A stretch of 64,000 nt of DNA from Alopecurus myosuroides (Eukaryota > Streptophyta > Magnoliopsida > Poales > Poaceae): contig CM054062.1 of the NCBI GenBank assembly GCA_028641055.1, forward strand, positions 273,005,092 through 273,069,091, given 5' to 3'. Both the position numbers and the translations under genes were made by a program. The first letter of the stretch is position 1. The number at the start of each line of letters is the position of its first letter. Below are positions 22,009 to 32,092 of the stretch, piece by piece. Under the pieces are notes generated by a model that did not search any database, was not told the origin of the DNA, and worked only from the letters and a program-made list of their open reading frames with translations.

Positions 22009-23206
22009 GGGATTGACCTGCAAAGCACGAGGTAGAAGGGAACAAGGAATAAGAATTGGAAACCATGAGTTGTCTGAGTATTGATGAGCGATATCAAGAT
22101 AACATGGAAGCTAAGTATTATCCGGGTATCGTTTTGCGAAGCAAGATTACAAGTTATCCGGGTATCAAGCATCATTATGAAAATTATGGGGAGCTTATGT
22201 ATTGAAAAGTGTTTGAAGAAGTTGGATGGTTGCCCATTTATGTACTGTAAGCAAAAGAGCCGGAAAAAGAGGATTTTCCGGGTAACAGCGACAGGAGCGG
22301 AAAATTTGGGTGGCTCGGGCCTAGGTTGGAGATTCCATTTCTAAATTTGTGGTGAAATTAGTGACTATGGGCAGTAGGGGAGTGAAGTAAAGTCTATATT
22401 AAATCCATTGGATGAGCTAGAATGAATTCGAGCGATCTAATTCGGCGTGACCAGAAAAATGACCGGCGGGTTGACTTAGATCCAATCTGAAGTGAATCGA
22501 GAAATTGCAAGGGCAAGTTGATAGATATGAGAGACTTACTGGAGGAGATCGAAGTGAAGCCCGACGGAGGCAAATAGCACAAGCTTGGTGTCCCTTTGCG
22601 ATTCCCGACGGAAAGGTCGGGGGTGCGGCGGCGGATCTTGGCGGCGGCACGGGGCGAACCGTGGCAGAGCGCAACCGGCGGCGGAGTGGCTCTGGTGATG
22701 CACGTGAGGTCTCCGTGGCGATGCTCTGAGAGCCTGGGCGCGGAGGCGAGGAGTAAGAAGAAAGGGGGAAAATGAGCCGTTGGGGTTGGATTTGCTCCTA
22801 TGTGCCTATTTATAAGGGTGTGGGCGGCTAAACCTAGCTCAACGGTTGGCAGCCGGAAATTTCGGGTTAAACGGCTATTTGCCTGGATTCTGTGGGGTGT
22901 GCTTTGAGTGCTAAACGAGATATCCGGACGGAAACAAGAATGAGATCTTCTCCGCAATATTAGGGTCAATTATCGAGTGAAGTTAGCCGGATCTTTAAAC
23001 ATTCTTATCAGGGTGTTGACCCGGAAAGACAAGTAAAGACTTGGAGAAAGCCGGGTTACTATATGGCCACCGTGGAGTTAGGCCTAGCTATTTATCAAAG
23101 CTAATTAACCCGGCCTCCCTTGAAACTTGTAAGTTTGATAATTTTGCAGGGAATAGCGTGCGCTTCAAAGAGGATCCTATGAAGCCCAAGCTATTCTGGG
23201 GACTAC
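22009..23206. other. Element A 3' internal region: antisense leader, promoter and purine tract
   Basis: Holds the 5' UTR, 5'-UTR intron and promoter of the antisense gene on the minus strand. Close to the LTR it has CTGGGGACTAC, the probable polypurine primer for plus-strand DNA, ending at 23206. No sense gene is seen. It matches 13218-14402 inverted (element B). Confidence 0.6.
22804..22818 (-). promoter_or_regulatory. TATA box of element A antisense gene
   Basis: Minus strand CTTATAAATAGGCAC. The same box lies at the matching place in element B (13595-13605). It is followed by a GC-rich leader and a donor CTCCA/GTAAGT near 22550, giving a predicted 5'-UTR intron. Confidence 0.55.
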
Positions 23207-23679
23207 TGATGGGGGGATAATAACCCGGTAGGCCAACTCCAAGGTGTAATTCGGCCCCAAGGACGCTGCACGAGATCCGGCTAAGGATAAAAGAACTTCT
23301 AGAAGGCCCAAGATTGTAGGCCTCGTAACCCGGATTGTGGGTTACGGTAAGGAAAGTTAGGGTTTAATATGCAGTGACCGAGTAGGACTCAAGGTGCGCC
23401 TTGGAGGGCAAGCCAAGGGGTCCGGGTGCTTTATAAACCCGCCCCTAGGTCTAGTTAGAGATCCAAGAGTTCTAGCAATATCGCTTGATATCGAGCATCC
23501 AGTGTAACACGAGAGTTGAGTTAATATATCGAGATCGGAGACTCGGCGACTTGATTGCCGGCTACCAGATCGAGTTCCATCATGTTTTCCTCTGAGCTAA
23601 ACCCTCTCCCAAACGCCTGTGTCGTCTTGCCCCAAGATCAGTTACCCCCGGTAACGTCTGCCGTGATTATCCCGCGACA
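23207..23679 (+). repeat. Element A 3' LTR
   Basis: 473 bp. Differs from the 5' LTR by one inserted C (in GCTGCA-C-GAGATCC), one G to A and one C to G. It is followed by the ggcac duplication. Confidence 0.92.
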
Positions 23680-23684
23680 GGCAC

Positions 23685-24341
23685 TGTTAATGAAAACGGA
23701 TGACAGGGGGTATCATGGGTGGAGTGGAGAACTCAGGTTTTTGATTGGTTCAGTTCCGTAATGGAAACAAATCCCCTACCACCGTTTGGTTGAGCCAATT
23801 CAGGGAGAAGGAAAGGTCCTGGACGGGAGGCACTGGATCTTGAAAGTTGTAGATAGGTCGCCAAGCAGAGTCAGTAGACGCAGGTCGTCGGACGGAGGAG
23901 CGAGCAACTCCTGACCCTGTCCGAGATCGAGCTCGTTGGCTGGTAGAGCATGATCTTGACCGGCGGCGCAGGATCTTGGGGCGGGTGGCGGTTGTCGAAG
24001 GGGAGAGGGCGACATATTTCTCCTCGCGTGGAGCTTCTGCAGTTGAGGCTGAGTTTGTTGACGGGGAGATGGCGACCTGTACCGTGTCGGCGCCGGCGGC
24101 AGACACAGCGGGGGAGCGGAGGGGTGAAGGGCGAGATGGGATCTGGATGGGGACGAGTGCGACACAGCGAGCGAGAAGATTTTCACCGGTAATGTAATAT
24201 GTTTCCGACGATGGGAGGGCGGTATCGAGTTAATACAGGGGCGTAACTCGTTTACAGAGTACCTGTTTGCGGAGGAACCGAAACAAACGTGGTTAAAGGT
24301 ATTAGTTAGCACCGTAAACGGGTACCGGAGAAAAAACCGCG
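23685..24341. other. Right part of the TIR element split by element A
   Basis: GC-rich core (about 23900-24190), ending in AACCAAACACGTCC at 24342-24355. No credible gene; the overlapping frames on both strands look like composition effects. Confidence 0.4.
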
Positions 24342-24355
24342 AACCAAACACGTCC

Positions 24356-24602
24356 TTGGTGGTTTCCGGATTAGGTATAGATGTTTATCTGATCAGCAAG
24401 GTCATCCAGCCTTACCCTCTACTGTATGCTTAATTAGTGGCCTAACTGCAAATGTGGTACACTAGTGAAGAAGTGCGGTTTATTTGGAAGTGTGGGGCTG
24501 TGATCGTTCATGAGATCGCTGAACCCTGCAAACGGAAGTTATTAACTTTTGACCCTGCTTATGTATTATCCTAGTTCGTTCACTCGTTGGTATTTCTTAG
24601 TT
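24356..24602. other. Unassigned spacer
   Basis: AT-rich, nothing recognised. Confidence 0.4.
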
Positions 24603-25090
24603 AGCATCTCCAGCCGTCCCCCGAGACGTCTTTTATTCGCCGGCATGTTATTTTTCGCTCAGTCGCGCCTCTAGGACGTCCAATAGCGTCGGTTTGGGCC
24701 AATCGGTCGCCAGGCGAACCAAGCCCAAACCCAACGCACTGGGTGGCTGCGGCGGAAGCGAAAAGGTGTTTGTGGGGCAGCATAGTCAGGCGATGGGCGA
24801 CTTTTTCACACTTAGTTTACTCTTCCGCGCCGTATACCGCCCATTCCCGCTCTCTCCCATGCCGATGTCGGCGACACCCTCCACCCCCAGCCGCCACGTC
24901 CCCACTAGACATCAATTCCACCACGGCAATTGCCCGTCGTTGACACGCCAACCGTCCTCCCCCTCTAGCCGAGCTTGCCGATTTTCGGCGACGCACAGTC
25001 AGCCCACGCTCCACCACGCCTGTCAGGTGTTCGGCGTTTTTCCTGTTTGGTGATGGACTCCGACGACGAGGAGATGTTTGTCACTCTGAT

Positions 25091-25582
25091 TGTCGAATCT
25101 CTGACTCTACAAATCCCTTAGGTGACCCTATCGGATTTCGACTAGGAGAACTCATGAGCGCTGGTGGAATCGTCGGCTAGACAGGGGGCGAGATTTACCC
25201 AGGTTCGGGGCCCTCGTAGAGGTAAAACCCTTACTCATGCCTCTGTCGATCTGTATTGATGAATAGATCGGTTACAATGATGGTTGCTCGAATCGAGAGT
25301 ATGATCTCGAGTTCCAGGCTTTGGTGTTGCCGTGTTGCTTGGTCCTCTTCTGGTGGTTCTCCTGGCCTTATATAGGTGGCCAGGTCTCAAACCCTACCCG
25401 GAGAGGACTCGAATTCTAACCTTGAGTCGGTTACATATTTCTAAACTTAACCTGCAAGTTAGCGTGGGTGGGCTTCACGTGGGCCTTCTAGAATACTCCA
25501 AGGGCTCCTCTTCTTGGGCCTTAACTTTGGGCCTGAGATGGGGTGTCCTTACCCGCAGGGTCCAGGATCCATGTCTTCGTCA
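25091..25582 (-). repeat. Element C 3' LTR
   Basis: 492 bp; about ten substitutions and one indel from the 5' LTR. Flanked by ctgat. Confidence 0.9.
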
Positions 25583-25594
25583 GTAGCCCCCGAG
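25583..25594 (-). promoter_or_regulatory. Polypurine tract of element C
   Basis: CTCGGGGGCTAC on the minus strand directly precedes the 3' LTR start TGACGAAG. It would prime plus-strand DNA synthesis. Confidence 0.65.
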
Positions 25595-26200
25595 CGTTTG
25601 CTCGAGTGGGATTTCTCCAGTCGAGTAGACGGTCAAATCTTTCTTGGTTTTTCTTTCTTGTGGGTAACCAGTTTGGCTGTTTCCTGTTAAGAGGGTGTGT
25701 ACCCTGTATAATGAGTTTTCATACTCGAGTATCGAGCAATGCAAGTGCTTGTCTTTATGGCTTTTTATCGCAGAAGGATGTGGCACAGTAGCTTGGCTCT
25801 CCCGAGAGATCAGGGCCAATTAATTGCGACTAGGGCAAAAACATTTCTGACCTACACAGATTCGAGACCTCCGACTCGAACCCGATAAGGTGATTGTTGC
25901 GACTGGGCCGTTGTGGTCTTATCGAGTCGAACTTAACCTATGGGGGTACCCGGCGCGTCCGCTGGGATTTTTCTTCATGTTGTTGACATGGAATCATACC
26001 GGAGGACGCAGCTTTGAGTGCGATTCCAGGCCCTCAAGAGAGATCTTTCGGGTCTTACCTTCATATTCGAAGAATATGGCATCCGGATGTGCCTAGTCGG
26101 CCGAACGATCCAGGATTTTATGATGTTAAAATATCATGCGAGTGAGAAAAGATAGGTTCTGCGTGCTCGTGTAATTTTTTACTGAGTAGTTCTTCTATCC
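25595..26200. other. Element C 3' internal region
   Basis: No gene. It lies between the purine tract and the tandem hairpins; on the plus strand it is upstream of the antisense promoter. Confidence 0.5.
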
Positions 26201-26293
26201 ATACGAAAGAGTTTTCGTGTTTAGGAGTTTTACGCCCATATGAAAGAGTTTTCATGTCTGGAAGATCGTGCCCGTACGAAAGAGTTTTCATGT
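26201..26293. repeat. Three tandem hairpins in element C
   Basis: Copies at 26203-26218, 26240-26255 and 26276-26291 share ACGAAA/ATGAAA arms around a GAGT loop, spaced 36-37 bp. Copy 1 is ACGAAAGAGTTTTCGT and copy 2 ATGAAAGAGTTTTCAT, both with perfect arms. Confidence 0.7.
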
Positions 26294-26706
26294 GCAGAGT
26301 TTTTTTCCTTTGTTTTCAAAGGAGTCTTGCTTCATGATTTGTTCATGAAAAAGTTGCTTATATTCGAAGGAAATTTGTTCATACGAAGTTATTTTCGCGT
26401 TTGAACTTTCCATTCGAAGCTTTCTTCAATTTGATGATGCACTCTATGACGTCATGGCGCACTTTTCTCCTCCCGATGGGACGTGACGGAGTGAGAGCAG
26501 AGAGCCTGGCCCACATAGTCAGCTTTTTGACCGGGAAACGAGACGTCGTTCCCGGTTTTTTCGCAAACCGTGCAGTAAATGCGCACGATCTTCTGTTAAG
26601 ATCGTGGCAGGAAACAGCGCTCACCGCCTCCTCGTTTCGTCTTCACACGTGGTGGCAGCGATGGGCGCCACGTGGCGCATCGAGTGGCCAGCGTCGATTC
26701 GTTCCG

Positions 26707-26714
26707 TGTATAAG
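26707..26714 (+). promoter_or_regulatory. TATA box of element C antisense gene
   Basis: GTATAAGT, 106 bp before the ATG at 26820. Position is comparable to the antisense promoters of A and B. Confidence 0.5.
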
Positions 26715-26819
26715 TACGGGTCTTTGCTGTGCGGTAAATCTTTCCCAGCCTTCGTCTTCCAATCCGTCTTCCTCCTCGCGCTCATCCTCTTTCTTCTTCC
26801 AATCTCGTGCTCAGCAGCA

Positions 26820-29800
26820 ATGGCGGGAGGCAAAATACGCAGCGCTGCCATTTCCGCATCCGGAGAAGCTTCCGTGCAACCTGCGCCGCGCTCGGGCGAC
26901 TGGCGTTCGCCCAACACCACCGCGAAGAGCATCAAGGAGATGCAGCGGGAGGGGCTGCTGCCGGCGGAGTCCGAGAAGCGTGTGCGCCTCGGAAAGAAGG
27001 AAGAGGTACCCAACCCGCAAGCGAATGAGCGTGTGGTCTTCGCGGACCACGTGTCTTGCGGTCTTTCCTTTCCCCTCCATCCGTTTCTTGTCGGGTTGCT
27101 GTATGTCTATGGCATACAGCTTCACGACCTTCCTCCGAACGCGGTGCAGCACATATCGTGCTTCATCGTGTTCTGCGAATGCTTCCTTGGCATTCGCCCA
27201 CATTGGGCGCTCTGGAAGGCCCTTTTCAAAGTTCGGATCTTCCGAGAGAAATCGCGGGTAGACTCCGAGCCCGGCGAGCCGCTGCGCACGGGTGGCTTTG
27301 GGATCCAAGCGAAATCGGAGACCAGCTACTTCAGCATGTACTTCATCGACTCCGCGCAGGGCTGGAGGAAAAATTGGTTCTACGTCATCGACAACAGCTC
27401 GGGTGGGATCGTAGAATTCCACCCGTTCGCTGTTTTGAAGAGGCGGAAATCCTGGGCGCACAAGTTGTCGACTGAAGAAACCCAGGTCGTCGCACCACTA
27501 CTCGCAAGGGTGACAGCTCTCCATGATCAAACTGCTGGAGTTGTACTCAACGGGCTGCATCTGGCGAGTATCTTTCTGAAGCGCAGGATCCAACCTCTGC
27601 AGCACAGACCTTCCACGATGTGGGAGTACCAAGGCTCTGAGGATCCTAGCCAAGTGAGTCGCGAGGAACTTTCGAACGTCGAGTTCGAGAAGAAGATCGC
27701 GGCTATCACTAGCCTGAAGGTGGGAGAGAAATTCCCCGACTGTGCAGTCGCAGCCTTCGACGCGTCAAAGCCTTCGCCAGCCGCGGTAAGTTTATTCTTC
27801 CTCTCTTCTTTTGTTTTCTTGTTTGTTCTGAGTTTTAGTCGATTGAATTTTCCCTTGCTTTCTTCTGTCTTCCCTAGAGTTTATCCATGGCCACCTGCTA
27901 CCCTCCTGTATCCGGGGCGGAGGCCTCAGAGTTATTGGCGAGTAATCTGGATGCCCCGGCCGACACCAGTGTCGCGGACGCTTCTTCGAGCTCTGACCAA
28001 GATTCTTCGGATGACGTCGGGGACTCGGGTGGAGATTATGAGAAGCGCCGTCGGGTGGAAGGTGATGAGGCCACCTCCAAGGACAACTCCTTGGAAGAAT
28101 CGCCCGGGAAGGAGCCCATCAACGCTACCCCTCTGCGAACGCGCGCTCCTTCCTCCTCATTCCCAGTTATCCAGACCGCCTGGAATGCGGATATGCTGGA
28201 TGAGGAGGACGACGAAGATGAGTAAGTTTCTTTCTCCTTGTTCTTAGTCGAACGTTTTCCTTTGCATCTAAGTTAACGCTTTGTCTTTTGTTGCAGCCTG
28301 CAAACCATTAGTCCTCGCAGGTACGCCTCTTCCCTTCCTCCTGAAAGGAAGAGTAAGGCAGGAGCTGCGGATGAGATTCCTACTGCTGGCACTGTCCAGA
28401 ATTCACCCAGCGTAGCCCCCAAAGTAGCGACTACGGAGCATGGAGTTCCTAGTTCTGCTGTCGGAGCTTCGGCTTCAAAAGAGGCGACGGGTAGCTCAGC
28501 AGATCCTCTTTCCCGCGCCAAGGGCCAGGTAAATTTTGTTACTTGCCTTTAGTTTGTTATCGGGTGCACGACAGTGCTCCCGATGGGAGTAGCCCCCGAG
28601 CCTGTAGTTTATTGCATGCGATCGGCTACAGGCTCAAAGTCTGTCTTTTCCTTCTTCTTGATTTTATCGGGTGCACGACAGTGCTCCCGATGGGAGTAGC
28701 CCCCGAGGCTATACTCGAATGTTTACAATCGAGTATAGGCTCAAGTTTTACTCGTCTGATTTCCACTTTCGTGTTGCCCGCAGACACTTATCGACTCCCT
28801 CGCGGCGATTGGGCGTTGCCGAGTCCGACTGCGCGTTCCTTCGAGCGGACCGCAGTCGACTCACCTCTGAAAACGAACTTCTTCGAGGTAAGCTCGGCTC
28901 TCTTCTTCTGTTTATATTTTTCCCATCCGTTCTTCCATTCTGATACATGTTGTCGTGCATCTCAACTTGAGTTTTCGAAGACCGAGAAGGACAAAGCCTC
29001 CGCCCAGGCAGCAACTCTAGAGGCAGAACTGGCGACTGCCCGGCAGGAGCTCGAGTCTTCCCGCATGTTAAATTCTGATTACGAGGGAAAACTTGCGGCT
29101 GCCCAGGATGCCCTCAAGAACTTGGAGGATGCTGGTGCCAAGGTGGATGCCAATCTTGTCAACTTTATTCGTCCCCTTGCTGAGCGCTTTGCGGGTAAGT
29201 TTGTACTTTTCTACGCTCCTCTTTTTGTCTTGGTAGATCTTTCGGACTAACACCCTTTTTTGTTCTTAGGTCTTCTGGGTGTCCCCCTGGAGCTTGCTGG
29301 GACTCCTCGAGTGGACGCATTGACGGATTGTTGCACCCAGCTTAGGAGGCATGCTGCAGGGGTTTGCTCCTTAGTCGGCAATGCTACTGAGGTGTTGACG
29401 CAGCTGCATGGTCGCCTTCTCGTCAATGCTTCATCTCCACCCGCGCTAGGTGATCCGCTGAAGATCTTCTCGGAGAGCAATCTCCTTGATTCCTACGCGG
29501 TCGCTTAGTCGGAGTCTGGGGCGAAGACGGCCATCCAGTTTGCGCTGGCGCATGGAGTTAGTGGCCTGGAGGAGGCCTACTCGGATCTCCCAGTCGATCC
29601 TTCCACGGGCAAAAAGGTAGGGCTTCGTCGTTTTGGCGAGCCAGCCGCTGTCCTCGCTCGGAAGTTATCTGAGCTGTTTGCTCGACTTAAGGGAGGGGCG
29701 ACTGCCGCGAGTGGGAGTACCACTGTAGCTTCTTAGTTTAGTTCGTTTGTATCTTGCAACTTCGATTGTAATGAACCCTGGGATGTGCTCCCGTTTCCTC

Positions 29801-30758
29801 AATATTTTAATCGAGATGCTTTTGCTGAAATGTTTCCCGCGATTGATCGTACGCTCCCGATGGGAGTAGCCCCCGAGCACCTGTCGAATAGGTGGTAAAT
29901 AAATCTCGAGTGGGGCACCTTATTCCTTTTAATCTTCTTTGTGCTTTTCAGGTATCCGGGGTGGCTGCAGAACCTTCAGGTGGACCTGCTGCCCCAACAA
30001 ATCCGCTTGTCGCCGCTGTGGGGTCTTTGGCAGGTCTTCGTGATCGTGTAGCTGACGGTGAGCGCAGGTTGAAAGCGTTGCGCGGGGTAGCCGATGTGGC
30101 GAAGTCCAAGCAAAGACTGGCGACTAAACGCGAACAATTTCTGATGGACGAGTTGGGTTCCGTCGCTAGGGACTTGCTGTGTAAGTAATACAGCCCCCGA
30201 GTCTTCTTTGTCTTGTTTCCTTGACTAATCGTGCATATTTGCTCTTCAGTTGTTAAGCCGGATGATAGGGAGGAAAAACAGTGGGTAGAAAACCACATTC
30301 TTCAAGAAGCTGGGAGCTCGAGGCCTCATGCGAATAACTTTTGGTCTGATCGCAGTCGAGGTTTTGTGCTGGCTACTCTGAAGTTCCGTATCACCCAGGT
30401 AAAAGTTCTCGTGAGTTCTTTTCACGAGGTCTTGATCGCGATGAACGTTGCGTTCTATCCGCTGGAAAGGGGTCCTGAAGACTGGAGCCATCTCCTCAGG
30501 TTGTTCGGGCAAGAGGGAGAGATTCGCGAGTGCGTGCGCAATCAAATGACTTGCGGCGCGGTGGTGGCCCTCTCCTTCATCCGGATATGGCATCCTGAGA
30601 TAAATTTTAACTCCTTAGCTAGGCTTCCAGACGGTCCAATCGATGATATTTCGCCGCACTATGATGTTGTTCGTCCAGCAGCGGAGAAAATCATTCGGCT
30701 GACCTCTGAGGAAGTAGATAGAGTGTTGGCGACTGAGAATGCTTTTCGCCATGATTGA
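26820..30758 (+). pseudogene. Element C antisense gene (Transposase_28-like, coiled coil)
   Basis: Spliced gene on the strand opposite gag-pol. Exon 1 26820-27785 (MAGGKIRSAA...) carries the Transposase_28-like domain with LHPFLVGLLYVYGI, PNAVQHISCFIVF and KLSTEETQVVAPLL. Exons 27878-28221 and 28297-28528 are acidic and serine-rich. Later exons (from 28784, about 28971-29193, 29270-29736) carry a coiled coil and DALTDCCTQLRRHA. Two further exons (29951-30181 and about 30250-30758) give VADGERRLKALRG and a helical C-terminal domain ending ENAFRHD. GT/AG borders are visible at the exact positions given. TAG at 29506-29508 and a probable frameshift near 28810 break it. Function unknown; such antisense genes are typical of Tat elements. 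Confidence 0.7.
28559..28739. repeat. Duplicated 42-bp module followed by hairpins, in an antisense-gene intron
   Basis: 28559-28600 and 28666-28707 are identical. Each ends GGAGTAGCCCCCGAG and is followed by an inverted repeat (28598-28607 with 28626-28635; 28705-28718 with 28729-28742, one mismatch). A third, shorter copy is at 29853-29877. Confidence 0.8.
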
Positions 30759-31039
30759 TTGTTGGATGTGTACATCTTGTGATGTTGTATAGTTTGCAAA
30801 AACTGTTGTAAGGTATATGACCTTGTATGTATAAATTTTCCTGTTATGCTTAGTTGTAGGCGTAACCCCCGTGTGTTTGGGGGGTGTGTACCTGTAACTA
30901 TTTTAGCATATAAGAATGAATAATCTTCGAGTAAATATGGCTGAGAAACCATGTATGTTATTGCGATGACTGAGAAGTCATGTATTCGAGCTACAAGAGT
31001 GGCTAGTATAGCCTTATTTGTTTGTGAGAACAAGTAAAT

Positions 31040-32092
31040 CTAGGGATAAAATTTTCGGAGGTGTGCGATATTCCAAGGATTGGAATAGATTCCTCCAGTC
31101 GATGGGTTCTTCAGCCTGTAGGCTCCACCTGGAATAACTTCGTGTATGACGAAGGGTCCTTCCCATGGTGGCTCGAGCTTGTGTCCCTCCTTCTGTTTGA
31201 GCCGCAGCACTAGATCTCCTACTGCGAATGCTCTGTGACGTATGCGGCGACTGTGATAGTTTCGCAGTGATTGTTGATATACTACTGATCTTGCGAGCGC
31301 TATATCGCGCATCTCATCGAGTGCATCCATATCTTCCGCGAGTGCCCTGTTAGAGGTTTCTTCGCTGTAAGCCACGACTCTTGGGGCGCTGAACCTAAAA
31401 TCCTCGGGAAGGACCGCTTCTGCCCCGTATACCATGAAAAATGGCGTGTAGTTCGTGGATCGATTTGGAGTTGTGCGGAGGCTCCATAGTACGGAGGGTA
31501 GCTCTTCGGCCCAATGTCCTTCTGCTGATTGTAGACGATCGAGTAGACGTTTCTTGATGCCAGCTGAAACTAACCCGTTGGATCTTTCGACTTGTCCGTT
31601 CGTTTGCGGGTGGGCAACTGAAGCAAACTTGAAGTTGATGCCCTTTTCCTCGCAGAACTGTTGTGTTTCCTTTGCCGTAAAGTTTGTGCCATTGTCTGTA
31701 ATGATATCGTGTGGTACCCCAAATCTGCATACGATGGAATCAAGAAACTTGACGGCGCATTGGACGCTAGCCGAAGTTACTGGCATGGCCTCAATCCATT
31801 TGGTAAACTTGTCGAATGCGACCAGCAAGTGTGTATATCCACCCGGCGTGGACTTGCGTAGCGGTCCTACCATGTCTAGCCCCCACTGTGCAAAAGGCCA
31901 GGCGATGGGTATCATATGCGATTCCGTAGCAGGTGCATGTGGTCTTGGTGCGAATCGCTGGCAAGCGTTGCATCGTTCGACTAGCTCCTTCGCATCCTTG
32001 GCTGCCGTGAGCCAATAGAATCCTGCTCGGAAGGCTTTTCCCATGATTGTTTTCCAACTAGCGTGATGCCCACAGTCTCCTTGGTGGATGTC
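31040..32092 (-). CDS. INT: Element C integrase
   Basis: Same frame as RNase H after the TAG at 32093. The zinc finger has HQGDCGHH and CNACQRF. The catalytic core has WGLDMVG, TDNGTNF and GQVERSNG, giving the D,D-E triad. A GPF-type C-terminal module follows (WEGPFVIHEVIPGG), ending HLRKFYP and stop. There is no chromodomain, consistent with Tat rather than chromovirus lineage. It inserts cDNA with a 5-bp stagger, matching the ctgat duplication. The core frame is intact. It ends about 280 bp from the stop of the antisense gene, so the two are convergent. Confidence 0.9.
   Translation of the reverse strand, partial: DIHQGDCGHHASWKTIMGKAFRAGFYWLTAAKDAKELVERCNACQRFAPRPHAPATESHMIPIAWPFAQWGLDMVGPLRKSTPGGYTHLLVAFDKFTKWIEAMPVTSASVQCAVKFLDSIVCRFGVPHDIITDNGTNFTAKETQQFCEEKGINFKFASVAHPQTNGQVERSNGLVSAGIKKRLLDRLQSAEGHWAEELPSVLWSLRTTPNRSTNYTPFFMVYGAEAVLPEDFRFSAPRVVAYSEETSNRALAEDMDALDEMRDIALARSVVYQQSLRNYHSRRIRHRAFAVGDLVLRLKQKEGHKLEPPWEGPFVIHEVIPGGAYRLKNPSTGGIYSNPWNIAHLRKFYP

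Larger units (their letters stand above)
5105..23679 (+). mobile_element. Element A: Tat-lineage Ty3/gypsy LTR retrotransposon, non-autonomous
   Basis: Complete ends: 5' LTR 5105-5576 and 3' LTR 23207-23679, flanked by the 5-bp duplication ggcac (5100-5104 and 23680-23684). The interior has a TGGCGCC primer binding site, gag-protease, a stump of RT, a spacer, an antisense gene and a purine tract before the 3' LTR. RT, RNase H and integrase are absent. Element B (12741 to about 21286) is inserted in the antisense gene; without B the element is about 10.0 kb. The two LTRs differ at only three places (one 1-bp indel, two substitutions), so the insertion is recent. Confidence 0.9.
5073..24355. 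mobile_element. TIR (MITE-like) element split by element A
   Basis: GGACGTGTTTGGTT at 5073-5086 is repeated as a perfect inverted copy at 24342-24355. With element A and one copy of its target duplication removed, the DNA element is about 0.7 kb long. Flanking bases ttg lie on both sides, compatible with a 3-bp duplication; cttgg on both sides would fit if the TIR starts one base later. The interior (23685-24341) is GC-rich in its middle and has no credible gene. The superfamily is not certain; Harbinger- or hAT/Mutator-like MITEs are options. Confidence 0.55.

Noticed and set aside
23800..24351. 183-codon minus-strand frame within the split TIR element
   Set aside because: No domain, Pro/Ser/Arg-rich, overlaps other frames; fits GC composition only.
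26401..27261. 286-codon plus-strand frame overlapping the antisense gene of C
   Set aside because: Other frame of the same exon; Ser/Arg-rich without motif.
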